A stretch of 64,000 nt of DNA, taken from positions 27,430 through 91,429 of the forward strand of contig JALKBU010000079.1 of NCBI GenBank assembly GCA_023091735.1, read 5' to 3'. A model generated the notes under the pieces. The model had not been told where the DNA came from and did no database searches. It saw only the letters and a list, made by a program, of their open reading frames with translations. Shown in pieces: positions 50,544-61,900 of the stretch (within the stretch, counting starts at the first letter, position 1; the number at the start of each line of letters is the position of its first letter). Made by a program: the position numbers and the translations under genes. The stretch is from Trichomonas tenax (Eukaryota > Parabasalia > Trichomonadida > Trichomonadidae).

Positions 50544-52047
50544 GGGGATATAATCAACGAATGAAAGGTGTTTCAACTCTCAATTTTTGGTCCTTTTTCA
50601 AAAATAATTATATATTTAGAATCCACATATGATACTGTTATTAGAATAAACAACTAAAAGTACCCTTAGGCTACAAAAGTGAGATGTTGTAGGTAAACAA
50701 AAATGCTATGCATATGATTGCTAATTCATATACCAGAAATTAAGCGTTTTTATTTCTTAACTTTCGGTTATTTCTGACACTTGAGCTAAAACTCGACTTT
50801 TTCAAGAAAAAATGAGTATTTATTTATATGCAATCTGTACAGATTTTTCGAAAAAAAAAAAAGAAAAAAAAATCGATAAAAAGACACCATTAATACTTTA
50901 GCATTAATGTGCCAATCTAGTTTTTAGAAATATCATCAATGATTCATTTTATCCAGATAATATTGTTCTTTTCAAGTGAAGGATCGCAACCACATCAGGA
51001 CAAACTAGTATAGACTGAATAGCACATTCTAATATACTATTGTTGCATGATAATTCTGAGATCTTTCATTTCTATGATATACATTGAAGTGCAAAGCTCT
51101 AAAGCAATACTGCCATTCATTATTAATGCAATATTCGATATTATTGGTATTCATGAAAAAAAAAACCTTTTTTGAAATTTCAATATTATTTTTTATCGAT
51201 AATCTGCATTAATTTCAAGTTTTTCCAATATCAAACTGTTAGACAATACTATATTCAACTAACAAATTGGCACAAAACAGTGTAACGGATCACTCCAAAA
51301 AACGTATTTCTGACCGGCTCATTATAAATGCAACAGGAAGAAAATGTGCTGCACCCTGCTAATATTCGTATTAATATTATTGAACTGTATTTTGAATCAA
51401 GATCTAAGTCCTTTTGTGTTTGTTTTTTAAAAGAAGTAAACTGTGATGTAAGAGATGACATGTATGAGGTGTTACGAGAATAATTATCCTGTTATTTAAA
51501 GTAAATGTTTTGCTATTTATTGATTAAATTCATAAGCTCATTTTATGCAGAATTAGTTGCAAAGACAATATATTGCATTTCATTAAATAAAATGCTTTCA
51601 AACTTGTAAACCGACATTTTGAAAATAGAAGTTTATACAATAATGAATAATTATATATGAAATTCTAACTACATGTTACTCATATATAAATTTGGAAAGC
51701 TTTGATCAGTCTTATTTCGGATTCTTGACGAATATGAATTTCGATATCAACGATAAAGGCTTTTGATCGAGGTTTTAGTATGATAACGTTGATGAAAATA
51801 GCTTGTTTGTTATATTCTCAATACTTCTCGTGTTAAAAAGTACCTTTCACTAAGAATATGATTTGCATCTTTGTTAAAAAGGCAAATTGTGAATTGAAAA
51901 AGGAGTGTAAGCATCGTCGTGCATTTGCAAGCTTACACACTAAGTCTGGTAGCTTGAAAGTGGCCAGGGGCCAAAATAGAGAGTTGAAACTCCTCTTTAT
52001 AATGAACTAAAAATTGAGAAAAGAAAATATTTGATTTTGTAAAGTTG
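50544..52047. other. Intergenic with inverted repeats, no gene seen
   Basis: AGGTGTTTCAACTCTCAATT at 50567 recurs inverted at 51970-51993 (AGAGAGTTGAAACTCCT on the plus strand). A hairpin with 8-base stem (GTGTAAGC / GCTTACAC, 51905-51938) and a palindrome TGGCCAGGGGCCA (51961-51973) lie near the right copy. A long A-run occurs at 50849-50872. No coding frame is convincing. Confidence 0.5.
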
Positions 52048-52074
52048 TTTACGTGTCAGTAGATTTTTATCATA
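52048..52074 (+). promoter_or_regulatory. Upstream element and initiator of the helical-repeat gene
   Basis: TGTTTACGTGTCAG (52046-52059) is followed by TCATA at 52070-52074, 21 bases before the ATG at 52096. Confidence 0.55.
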
Positions 52075-52095
52075 TTTTTCAAAGTAATCTATTAA

Positions 52096-53592
52096 ATGGA
52101 AGATTACAAGCTCGAAGACAAACAAAAAACTCCAGCAGCGCCAATGCTGCCGCCAAAGAAAGGCTTTAAGAAGAAAAATGAGAACGAATTCGACTTTGAT
52201 AACTTTGAAACAAATTTTATTGCAGCAACAGGTTCTGTTGATACTCCTACACCAGAAAATGCGAACACTCTGATATCGGCGCTTGAAAATATGTTCAATA
52301 ATTTAAATGTTTATTTTGAACTCAAACAAAATATACCAGAAGTCCTCGATTTTATGAATTCAAAGAACTATCTGTCATTCATACACCACGTTGTCATGAC
52401 AAAAATTGATCCAGCAATTAATTTGAGCGCAATGAAAATCTTTTCTATAATTTTGCGTTGCAATATTCCACATCCGATATTCAACAACAAATGTTTTAGT
52501 CAGGAATTTATCAATGATTTCTTCCGTCTCATCGCAGATCCTTCAATTATCGCAAATGAACAGAAAATTCTAAATCCAGAGAATATAAGTATCGGTTCAG
52601 TTTTTACACAAGGAGGTTTAAGTCCTTCACAATATGATCCTATAAGAATAACAGGGTTAATTATAATTTTGATGGTTCTTCAACAAAATCCAGAACTTTT
52701 ACGTTATGTTGCTTTCAACCAAGAATTATGCGAATTTTTGACGAGTTTTGAAACACCAACAATAGAAGATTTATCAATCGTTTGCAATATCTTCCAAGTT
52801 ATCATTGTTGCATTTCCTGATAACCCTGACATCGACTACTTCATTGAATACATAATATGCAATGCAATCGTCAATTACAAGCTTTTCCCGCCCGCTGTTG
52901 ATTGCATTCTTGAAATTCTCAAGACACCAATCGCTCCACAATTTGCAAATGAATTTGCATTAAGCAACATAGGAATATCCATTGCTAGTCACTTCTCAAG
53001 CAGTGAGATCGGTATCAAGAAGAAGATACTCAAAATCATCGCTTTAGTCTCAAAGAAATCGAATCCAGATATTCGCCAAAAATTTATAACGCGATTTGAT
53101 GTTTATCAGTTTTTCACCAAAGATTCGAACGACGATGTACTAATTTGCGCAATGAAACTACTTAAATCGATCATTGTCAATTACGAGGGTATCGATCTAC
53201 ACTTTGTTAATGTTTCATTGAACATTTTGTTCAAATTCTTGAGCGATTCAACTTTTATATTAAAAGCAACATCAATCACTCAAATATCAAAAATATTATG
53301 CACATTGGATGAAAATATAGTTGAAGAACTCGTTAGCAAGTACCAATTAATCGATGTAATTGCTGGATTCATCGAAGATGATCAAAAAGAATCAATCACA
53401 GCAAGCATTATCATTGCAAATCGCCTTCTTAAGTTGAATAACCAAGAAATGCGCGAAGCAAGCGAAAATGCACTCTTCACGGATGATATTCTTGATGTTG
53501 TTGAGCCATGCCAGGATTGCGACAATCCCATTCTTCTTGAAGCAGCAATAGATTTCATGGCGATTTATGAAGAGAGATCCAAAGAAAAATAG
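52096..53592 (+). CDS. Armadillo/HEAT-type helical-repeat protein
   Basis: The 498-residue protein has a short basic, Pro-containing start (KTPAAPMLPPKKGFKKK) and then a helical solenoid. Repeats of about 40 residues show the Leu/Ile pattern and Pro/Asn turns of armadillo proteins (AMKIFSIILRCNIPHPIF; ALSNIGISIASHFSSSEIGIKKKILKIIALVSKK; CAMKLLKSIIVNYEGIDL). No catalytic motif is visible. Trichomonads have many such proteins of unknown partner. Confidence 0.75.
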   Translation: MEDYKLEDKQKTPAAPMLPPKKGFKKKNENEFDFDNFETNFIAATGSVDTPTPENANTLISALENMFNNLNVYFELKQNIPEVLDFMNSKNYLSFIHHVVMTKIDPAINLSAMKIFSIILRCNIPHPIFNNKCFSQEFINDFFRLIADPSIIANEQKILNPENISIGSVFTQGGLSPSQYDPIRITGLIIILMVLQQNPELLRYVAFNQELCEFLTSFETPTIEDLSIVCNIFQVIIVAFPDNPDIDYFIEYIICNAIVNYKLFPPAVDCILEILKTPIAPQFANEFALSNIGISIASHFSSSEIGIKKKILKIIALVSKKSNPDIRQKFITRFDVYQFFTKDSNDDVLICAMKLLKSIIVNYEGIDLHFVNVSLNILFKFLSDSTFILKATSITQISKILCTLDENIVEELVSKYQLIDVIAGFIEDDQKESITASIIIANRLLKLNNQEMREASENALFTDDILDVVEPCQDCDNPILLEAAIDFMAIYEERSKEK

Positions 53593-53703
53593 TTTTGTTA
53601 TTTATAAATCATATTATATATAATATATTTACCTGTGTTTGGATGCTATAGAGATTTAAATATATCGTATTACTTTAGAAAATAACAAAAACAAAATATA
53701 ATA

Positions 53704-55308
53704 TTATAAATCAACAAGTGATCCAAAGAACTCAATGTTATTGAGTGCAAGAAGATTGTCACCACGAGCATTTGGACCAGTCATCCTCAGCCTTATGTAT
53801 CTATATGAATTCGAGCTTTCTGTTTGGCAATCAAAAGAGGCGATTTTGTTCGATCCATTTAACTCATTTGTATCCTTTTCATCAATGATATTCCAGTTAA
53901 TGAGATCATTGGAGCCTTCAATAGCCCAAGACTTTAAGTGACAGCTATCTTCAGAGAACTTGATTGTCTTGATGGTATACTTGTTAGCAATCATTTGGCG
54001 CTGCATGAAATCAAATAGAATGTATTGTCCCGCCTTGTTTTGGCTGAACCAGTAATTATTCCATCCTCTGTCGGCAACTTGCCATGGCGATCCATGATCA
54101 CTGCTGCTTGCTGATATCTTGACGATTCCATTCTCACTGACATTACCATTAGCGAGTGCTGAAAGAGCAGTCAGAACTCCATTCAGTGGCTCTTCTGGAG
54201 CGAATGGATATGTTGTTAAATGTCTTTCTGCAGCAGGAGTTTCTGGTTCTTCGTCGTCGATAATCAGATTCTTTTGTGGAGATTTTGATGACTTTGGTGA
54301 ACCTGGAACAACAGCCTCTTCAACAATAACTTTTGTCTGCTCATATTTGTTCTCTAGTATCTTGAGTTGGCCATTAAAGTCTTCAATTTCTTTGTCTTGT
54401 TTCTTCCTTTCATCTTTCACTCTCTTCTCCATCGAACTTAAGCGATTTTCGATGTCTGCAACATCATTCTTGAAGCTTTTAGCTTCACCATTGACCTTCT
54501 GAACGAGTCCTGTGATGTCATCAATGATGAGATCGATGCATTTCAAGATCGTGTCAACTGAAGTTGATGGAGTATGAAGTGAAGAGACTGTTGTGTACAT
54601 TTTCTCTATTTTCGACTCAATCAATGTTGTTTCTAATACGCTGAGTTTTGTGAGATTAATTAATGTGTCAGCTGCCAATTCAGGATCGAGATTTGGATTA
54701 TCAAGAAATGCAATTGCTTCATCACGCGTTAGATAGTAAAAATCGATTCTCTTTGAGAGCTCTGATGCTTTGCTTCCGTACATTTGAAGCATTTTCTGAA
54801 CAAACTTGAAATAATTCGTTTGATCTTTAATTTTAATGTTTGGATTATTAATGCACTGTATTATGAAATCTAACGAAAGGTTAATGAATTTTTCATTCTT
54901 CAATGCGCGATCAAAGTTTAATGCGATTATTTCATCAAGTCCATCAACAAGTTTTTTGTCAGTACTTAGCAGCTTTTTGATCACCATGTTGATGTCCGGT
55001 CCCTCGTCGATGAATGATCTTAACTCTGAATACAAAGTTTCGACTTTCCAAATCAAACTCAGACTAAATAAATCGTAAACGCTTTCGCTTGTTATCGTAT
55101 ATTCTTCGCCTTGAATCGCGTTAACGAATTGTGCGAAGTATTCCTCTTTAACTGGCGCTTCCATCGTTATCGTTGTTAAATCTGTGCCAGCAACCATTTC
55201 TCTGAACTTTTTGGAATATAGAGTCGCTTTGAATTTGACTATGGGATATTTGTTGCCTTCAAAGATAATCGTGAAATCTTCTTTTAAGGGAGATTGTTGT
55301 GAACTCAT
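53704..55308 (-). CDS. BTB-domain protein with C-terminal F5/8-type (discoidin) domain
   Basis: The 534-residue protein begins with a BTB/POZ-like fold (DFTIIFEGNKYPIVKFKATLYSKKFREM, residues 10-40, to ~115), followed by BACK-like helices. A coiled coil spans residues ~265-325 (DVADIENRLSSMEKRVKDERKKQDKEI in part), and a Pro/Ser/Glu linker follows. The last ~150 residues form a discoidin/F5-8 beta-sandwich (NNYWFSQNKAGQYILFDF, then SWAIEGSNDLINWNIIDEKD and SYRYIRLRMTG). This architecture is common in trichomonads. The role is probably a Cullin-3 adaptor or scaffold; the C-domain may bind sugar, lipid or protein. Confidence 0.85.
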   Translation of the reverse strand: MSSQQSPLKEDFTIIFEGNKYPIVKFKATLYSKKFREMVAGTDLTTITMEAPVKEEYFAQFVNAIQGEEYTITSESVYDLFSLSLIWKVETLYSELRSFIDEGPDINMVIKKLLSTDKKLVDGLDEIIALNFDRALKNEKFINLSLDFIIQCINNPNIKIKDQTNYFKFVQKMLQMYGSKASELSKRIDFYYLTRDEAIAFLDNPNLDPELAADTLINLTKLSVLETTLIESKIEKMYTTVSSLHTPSTSVDTILKCIDLIIDDITGLVQKVNGEAKSFKNDVADIENRLSSMEKRVKDERKKQDKEIEDFNGQLKILENKYEQTKVIVEEAVVPGSPKSSKSPQKNLIIDDEEPETPAAERHLTTYPFAPEEPLNGVLTALSALANGNVSENGIVKISASSSDHGSPWQVADRGWNNYWFSQNKAGQYILFDFMQRQMIANKYTIKTIKFSEDSCHLKSWAIEGSNDLINWNIIDEKDTNELNGSNKIASFDCQTESSNSYRYIRLRMTGPNARGDNLLALNNIEFFGSLVDL

Positions 55309-55643
55309 TTTAATGTCACTTTTATGGTGCTACCCCCTATTTTAGCAAACATCACCTAGAATCATGATTATTATCAACATCACCCAGCTATTTCAGGCGC
55401 TGATCTAAAATTAAAAGTATGTTGATAAAAAGAATCAGATTTCTTCAGCTCAAGTCTAACAGAGGAGATCCTGGTGTTCCTCTCGAATTTTGCGTTAAAG
55501 ATTTTGATTTATTTGGAGAATTTCAGAGTCAAATGACATTAATTACATTCATGTTATGATTATCTTTCTATAATTGAATAAATCTATAGTTTGCAAACGT
55601 CAATAATTGTTAGTGTTGTTTATTAAGCATTCAGGGAAAAAAA
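55309..55643. other. Intergenic, no gene seen
   Basis: Short interval between the BTB gene start and the 3' end of the sulfurase gene. It contains a weak AATGTCACTTTTATGG just upstream of the BTB ATG and a repeated ATCACC-AGAATCATG string. Confidence 0.45.
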
Positions 55644-57677
55644 TTAATGTTTAATCACGAGTTCTGCGCCAATTGTGATCTCCTTTGGGTTCTTTCTCGA
55701 TGGTCTGAACTTTCCTGTAATCTCCATGCCGAAAATCGGTCCTCCAGCGAGGCTGTGAAGCAGACAAACAGTCTTGAGTGGCTCTGCTGTTTCACCTGGC
55801 TTTCTTGCATCGATCATCATTTCAATGGTTGCTGGGAGTCGCTTTGATACATGGAACTCGCAGCCGGACATAATCATATCTTTGCCGAGGAGATTATCTT
55901 CCTCAAACGCAACCTTGCTTTCGAATACGAAGTGTGCATATAATTGTTCCAAATCTTCAACACAGCATTTCTTCAATGACTCCGTGAAGAAGCATCTGAA
56001 TGTGTTCATTTCTCTTTGGGAAACTTTGACAAGGATTGCTTTGCGTCCAAGGACATCTGTAAGCCACTCATTGACTTCTGGTCCATAAATTACACCAGAT
56101 ATCTTCTCATGGCAAACTGTTGATGATGTGAAGTCTGTTCCCCTTGGAGTTTCGTTTGCAGGAATCTTGAGTTCTCTTCCATCAACACTTGTAATAATGA
56201 GTTCGTTATTTTCTATCTTTGTTGACATACGAGCAAGAAGTGGGCATCTCTGTCTGTCTAACATTGTAGACATTTCATCAGCAATAGCCCATGTTGAATC
56301 GTATTGTAAACCAGTTGCAACAAGTTTCCATTGTGGTGTTTTCTCATCCAAAACGACCTCAAATCCTTGAAGACCTTTAACAGGATGAATGATTAAATGC
56401 TTCAATTTGTAGCTCTCGCTAGGAACGATTTTCTCTGCTGCTTTCTCGCAGAAGTGGCTTTCGAAGAATTCAGCGAGTCTGTCAACATCTTCTTTAGTTG
56501 ACTGATAGCCAAAGCTAACACGGACAGATCCAACATGTCTTCCTTCCATGATTGATGCTGTCAAGCTGCACGAAGCTTCGTGTGCACGTGTTGCCTTGTA
56601 TATATCCGATGGCTTCCAACCGAGGGCCATGTATGTGCCTCCAGGATTGCAGTGAACGCCAAATCTGACGTAGATAGAATTTGCTGTTGCACTCGTGAAA
56701 ATTCCATCATGTGGAATTGGTCCACCAAATGCGTTCCTGATGTTGAAAGCGACAATGCCGCCTTGCTCAGATGGATTCTTGGATCTCTCTGCAGGATAAA
56801 GCTCGAAAACTGGCTTTCCATTGTGATGCTTGAGGTTTTTGAGCCTTGATGCAAAATCATCGGCAAGTTCGAACGCATGCTGTGAGATTGGTTTGTCGAG
56901 TGTCTTTTCGATTGTGTTTCTCACTTGAAGACCTGCTCTGGCGGCAATAACAGAGATTTCATTGAATGGGAGCTGAGAGAGGCCGCTGAGGAATGACATA
57001 GCATCATGGCGAACTAAGAGAACGCCTCCTGGGCTTCCAAACATCTTCAAAAGCGAAAACACGACATATTGCGCTGGATACTTTGATAAATCCAAATCGC
57101 ATGTTGGAACATAAGCAGCAGCATCGAATAAGACATGACAGGAGATTCCTTCGTCCGGTTTGCTCTGTCCAATGAATTGATTGCACCAATCAAGAGGATA
57201 TTTCTTTCCACTAAAGTTACTCTCAAGAGAGTATGCAAACAAGTTGTGGGACTTTCCGATGGTCTTAGGATACGATCCTACGGGCTGAACTTCAGCTCCT
57301 CTGGCCATTGCAATTTTTCTAATACCAAGAATTGAATTGTGCGTATCTGCATGCTCAATGAACTTTCCACCAGCACCAAATGGAAATGCATAAGCTAAAG
57401 CGCGAATAGCTGCTGAAGTATTATGATAGAAGTAAATATCGTAAGATTTTTCGTCTACGTGGAAAAGGTGAAGAAGCTCTTGCTTAAAAGCGTTGATTTC
57501 TTGCTGTGCTTTGCTTTTTTTACCTCCAATATTATAAAATAAACTTGGATCAGTTGAATATTCTTCGATTTTCGCTATCTGAGACTGACTGATCGGCGAG
57601 CTTCCACCGTAGTCTGCAAAAACGCCAGTAGATAGCTGAGGAAATTCCATTACAAAATCACCAATCATATCTGACAT
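55644..57677 (-). CDS. Molybdenum cofactor sulfurase (class V aminotransferase plus MOSC domain)
   Basis: The 677-residue protein has the two-domain order of eukaryotic MOCOS/ABA3. Residues 1-420 form an NifS-like PLP domain. Asp185 (FDAAAYVPT) and Lys211 (VVFSLLKMFGSPGG) are the expected cofactor residues. RVSFGYQSTKEDVDRLAEFF closes that domain. Residues ~425-677 form MOSC-type barrels (LIIHPVKGLQGFEV, then DRQRCPLLARM, and late VCLLHSLAGGPIFGMEI). The reaction moves sulfur from cysteine to the molybdenum cofactor. Whether this organism makes the cofactor is unknown here; another sulfur acceptor is possible. Its length is shorter than human MOCOS (888). Confidence 0.85.
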   Translation of the reverse strand: MSDMIGDFVMEFPQLSTGVFADYGGSSPISQSQIAKIEEYSTDPSLFYNIGGKKSKAQQEINAFKQELLHLFHVDEKSYDIYFYHNTSAAIRALAYAFPFGAGGKFIEHADTHNSILGIRKIAMARGAEVQPVGSYPKTIGKSHNLFAYSLESNFSGKKYPLDWCNQFIGQSKPDEGISCHVLFDAAAYVPTCDLDLSKYPAQYVVFSLLKMFGSPGGVLLVRHDAMSFLSGLSQLPFNEISVIAARAGLQVRNTIEKTLDKPISQHAFELADDFASRLKNLKHHNGKPVFELYPAERSKNPSEQGGIVAFNIRNAFGGPIPHDGIFTSATANSIYVRFGVHCNPGGTYMALGWKPSDIYKATRAHEASCSLTASIMEGRHVGSVRVSFGYQSTKEDVDRLAEFFESHFCEKAAEKIVPSESYKLKHLIIHPVKGLQGFEVVLDEKTPQWKLVATGLQYDSTWAIADEMSTMLDRQRCPLLARMSTKIENNELIITSVDGRELKIPANETPRGTDFTSSTVCHEKISGVIYGPEVNEWLTDVLGRKAILVKVSQREMNTFRCFFTESLKKCCVEDLEQLYAHFVFESKVAFEEDNLLGKDMIMSGCEFHVSKRLPATIEMMIDARKPGETAEPLKTVCLLHSLAGGPIFGMEITGKFRPSRKNPKEITIGAELVIKH

Positions 57678-57685
57678 AGGTCACA

Positions 57686-57835
57686 AAAATTTCGACACTT
57701 TACATGACGAATAACTCTTTACTTGTCAAAGATAAAGTTTACAAGTCATAACTATTTTTAATTTTATTTGTCATATTATTTGTTTACATAACAATTTAAA
57801 AATTTTGAATACTTTATTTGACAACAAATTTAATT
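57686..57835 (-). promoter_or_regulatory. Upstream-element cluster of the sulfurase gene
   Basis: TCGACACTTTACATGACG, CTTTACTTGTCAAAG, GTTTACAAGTCATAAC, TTTGTCATATT and TTTACATAACAATT follow one another between 57690 and 57800. A further TTTGACAACAAATT lies at about 57818. The cluster begins about ten bases upstream of the ATG. Confidence 0.6.
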
Positions 57836-57910
57836 TTCGAAGAACACAGTGTATATGATTTTAGGACATTTATTCATGAAATTGTACATTACATTTAGAT
57901 GATTTTTGAG

Positions 57911-58627
57911 TTATTTCGGTCTCCAATCACTAGTCTTCCATCCATGATTGCGTGCGGCACGCTCATACGCTTCTATTGCTTCAAAAATTGAGTATGGTGT
58001 CATGTTGTTAAAGTCAATTCTTGGATTATGAGTGAACATTTCAGCAAAAATATTTGAAAGCAAAGAAGAAACATCGTATGTGCAGTTCCACCCGTTCATT
58101 GTTAAAATGTCAGCACAAATGGATCCTCCAAGTGTGATCCTTCCAGTTTGATATTGGAATCTTGGTTCAACAACACGAAGGAAAGGCGGCCTCATAGGAT
58201 AATCTGGCGGGAAGCTAATTAGCATACTGATATAATCTTTACCTGTCATTGCCTTCAATTTTTGAATATCTGGATAAATTGAGTCTTTTTCCTCAAATTT
58301 AGAAAATTTAATCTCCCATGTCGTAATCATGTTGTTGTATGGCTCTGCAGTGAAACCAATGTTTTCGAATGGAATTTCTTGAATTGATTTTAAGTCCTGG
58401 AGAAGTCTTGTTTCGCCACTTGTTTGTGGTTTATACTTTTGTTTGAGTTCTTCCAATTTTTCATCCACAACTGGCTCGTTCTCGTCATATTCAGGGACAT
58501 ATTCATCCTCTGGCTTTAATTTTATTTCAACATCATCTTCATTGAGAACCACTTCCTCAGCGACATCATCGTCACCGTTTCCATCCTCTTCTTCATTGAA
58601 AATGATTGTTTCTTCTTCTTCACTCAT
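57911..58627 (-). CDS. UBE2Q-like ubiquitin-conjugating enzyme (E2)
   Basis: The 238-residue protein has a very acidic N-terminus (residues 1-65) and a C-terminal UBC fold. LISFPPDYPMRPPFLRVVEPRF and the active-site segment LGGSICADILTMNGWNCTYDVSSLL (split here by function) place the catalytic Cys at 171. GGxxCMELLTxxGW is typical of UBE2Q, and the usual HPN tripeptide before the Cys is missing, as in UBE2Q. The final helix AIEAYERAARNHGW also fits. It should transfer ubiquitin from E1 to targets; the acidic arm may bind a partner. A TCATT initiator-like site lies at 58652-58656. Confidence 0.85.
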   Translation of the reverse strand: MSEEEETIIFNEEEDGNGDDDVAEEVVLNEDDVEIKLKPEDEYVPEYDENEPVVDEKLEELKQKYKPQTSGETRLLQDLKSIQEIPFENIGFTAEPYNNMITTWEIKFSKFEEKDSIYPDIQKLKAMTGKDYISMLISFPPDYPMRPPFLRVVEPRFQYQTGRITLGGSICADILTMNGWNCTYDVSSLLSNIFAEMFTHNPRIDFNNMTPYSIFEAIEAYERAARNHGWKTSDWRPK

Positions 58628-58992
58628 TTGAGTTAAGTTTTTTTTATAAAAAATGACATAACTTTTGTCAAATTATTTTGCCACGTAAATTTGTTTGTAA
58701 ATTTTCCAGTATTCTTTTTCTCGGGAGTATAAATCCTTCTATAACTCCATAACTATTATTTGTATCAATGATTTAGACAATTGATGCTAAAGAACACTAC
58801 CCACTGTTTACAACTTATGATCAAATTTCTACTGCCCATTAATATATATACCTAAAAATCATGTTTTTTATATTTATATATAAAATGATCAAAGTTAAAA
58901 TATTAAAAATGGTAATTTCGTAAAAGATAAATATAAGTTTAGAAGTTAGTTACTAACAATATCATAGATAAAATAATAATAATAAAAATCTA
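58628..58992. other. Intergenic with upstream elements at the left end
   Basis: ATGACATAAC, TTTTGTCAAATT and TTTGCCACGTAAATTTG (58652-58692) precede the UBE2Q-like gene on the minus strand. The rest is AT-rich with no gene. Confidence 0.5.
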
Positions 58993-61900
58993 CTAATTTT
59001 CGAAGAACTTCAAGATCTTGAGTGCAGTGCCTTTCTGCTTGATGTTACCTTTTTCGGCGAATGTCTTGATATCTGGTGAGAAGCTCTTTTCAAGCTTAGC
59101 CATTTGTTGCTGGCTGAGATCGCTGAAGATTGTTGCAATAAGTTCTAGAATTGCAACTGGAATCTGAGAGTCGGAAGGCAATGATTTGGCTGTAGAAAGT
59201 TTTGCTCTGATAATATTTAAGAATGTCTGATCTGTAAGTTTGACAGTGAAGTCCTTAGAGTTCTTGCAGATTTCGTTCAATCTCTGCAACATTGTTGGAG
59301 CGTTTTCATAGTTAACTGTATCTATACCATCTCTGAACTTTGCAAGGCTTTCACCTGTCATCAAGATCGGGTAGATACCGAAGTCTGGATCAGATGCAAG
59401 CATAGCAATAGCAGCCATAGCACGAGCACCCCAGTACTGCTGCGTGAGTGTCGAAATGTAAATCTCGATAAGCTTGTCATCGATCAGTTTGATCATAACA
59501 TCTTTGTTTTGATAAGCGACCTTTGGGAAATCAATAAGCATGTACATGACAAGTGCCTTAAGTTCTGTATCAGACTCAAGATATGGTCTGAGAGATGATA
59601 TAAGGGAGCTTCTGGCCACAACCTCCAATCTTTCCTTGGAAAGTTTACACATAGAGGAAAGAACCTGAATAAGGTTTGCGTGGATTGCAACAGCATCTGT
59701 CTTATCGAACTCTGCTTTAACCATTGCACAAGCCATCTGCATGACACCTGCTTGTGCAAGGCTATCTCTTGTATCTGAGACAACAGCAATAACTTTGATA
59801 GCCTTACAGAGTAACAAAATGTCTGAAACTGGAAGTTCGCGCCTAACTGAATCTGTCTCTTGATCATACATGCACTGAACAATGTCACCCATAACATCTC
59901 TTTCAGCCATTGCAAGTCTGACCTTTGTATCTGCTTGGCTGAGTTTGTGCATGATTTCACAAACAGTATCAATTGCCTTCATATGTTCTGGATTTTTCAT
60001 GTTAACAAGAAGAATTAAAACTCTACTTAATGGTTCAATCAAACCTGCACTCATGAAAAGTCTGCAGAAATCTGAGACTTGGATACCAGACTTAGCAATC
60101 AAGATTTCATTAATAGAGTGGATTGATTGTAAAACCAAATCACATTCTTCGTCAATATCGAATTGCAATGTCTCAACCAATGCAGCAATACCATTACATG
60201 AGATGAACATTTGAATATTGTCATTTGTTTCGTTCTTTTGATCATCAGAGTTTCTGCAAATCTCAGATGTGATCTTCATCGCTCTTGTTCTGATCTCTTT
60301 CGAGTAATTAGTGTCCTTAAGGAATTTAAGAACTGGAGGAATGCCACCTAACAAACAGAAGTTTTCTTTGAGCTTCTTATGGTTCTGAATCATTTCATAG
60401 ATAACTTCAAGGACTAATACTTCTGGAAGATCATTTCCGAATTCGATGATTTCAATAATTGGCATTAAACCTTGTTGCTCAATGATGCACGATCTGACAC
60501 TGCCATCTTTCTTGATAATATCCAACACCTCAGAGAAAGCAAATTGAAGTTCTTCACGCTTCATTGTTGTTGAAATCGACTTGATGACAATTATCAAACG
60601 CTTCTTCATTTCTTCGACTTCAATTCTATGAGCGAATAATTCTTCATCATTCTCATCACTATCGTTGAATAAGTCTAAGTTAATTGCTTTCTTCTGGACT
60701 GGCATTGAAATTGAAAGTGGCACATCGCTACCACCAGTATCTCCATCATCAGGGAAGTCGAAGTCATCATCTGCATACTGCTTGAGTTCTTCGTTGCCTT
60801 CGAAAGCCTTCTTCTGTGGCTGAATTTTTAATGCTGCAGAAAAGTCCAAGGTTGCAGCAGCTGTTGGATTTGATTTCGGTGCTGGTTTCTCGTCTGGTAT
60901 GTCAATGAAAGCGACTCTTTTTGATCCATTTGGTGACATCGATATTGGTGCTGAGCCTGTGTTATCAGGAGGTTTCTTGAAGTTGAATTCTTCATCTTCC
61001 AAGCCATCATTGATATCATCGTCTCTGAGCTCACCTCTTGTCTGTGTTTTAATCTGTGTAACCTTTGTTGGCTGAAGAGCAAGTCTGTCTCCAGGAATAT
61101 TTATCTTTCTTAATTTAATATCTAAATCATCATCATCATTTGTATCTTCGAATTTAGCAAGACCAGTCTTTTTAACAACTGGCTGTGTTGCTGGAGCCTT
61201 TAGTGCTGGTTTCTGATCATTCGATGTATCACTGTCAGAGAAGTGGAAATCATCGATGTTCATCTTCGGTCGCTCTTTTGGTGCTGAAAGTGGAAGCATT
61301 GAGAGTGAATTTGGTGCTCTCAAGGCAGGCTTTGCCGCGGCCTCACATTTTTCACCAAGTTCTTCCATTGCTTTCTTGACAAAGAAGAAATTATAACATT
61401 CTTCAGTTGATGGTCGCTCATCAGGATTTTTGGCAAAGCAAGCACACAAGAAGTCTTGCAAGTGAGCCGAAGCCTTTGCCGGAATTGGCGGTGTTTCATT
61501 TAAGATTTTAATTCTTGCTTCTTCAGGCGGAAGTTCGCTAAAAGGCGGCTTTCCTGTGAGTAATTCAATGATTGTTGCGCCAACTGACCATATATCACTT
61601 TTATTTGAGAACGTGCGTGATTCAATAACTTCAGGAGCGGACCAGTAAGGATGTTCGTTGATTGAACGCGTGGCAACTTCTGCGCTGAGTCCAAAGTCCG
61701 ATAATTTGAGGACACCACTCGCTAAAAGTAAGTTTGCAGCTTTAAGATTTTTATGAACTTGTCCTTGGCTGTGTAGAAACTCTAAACCCTTAATCATTTC
61801 GTATGTGTATCTTCCTACGAGTTTTTCTGGAAGTGTGCTGAATCGATCGAGCGTGTTTTTAACAGATGAACCGTCACACCACTCGAGAGCGATGAATGCT

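Noticed and set aside
50849..50872. Long A-run as a retrotransposon tail
   Set aside because: No coding sequence or target-site duplication is linked to it; simple A-runs are common in this DNA.
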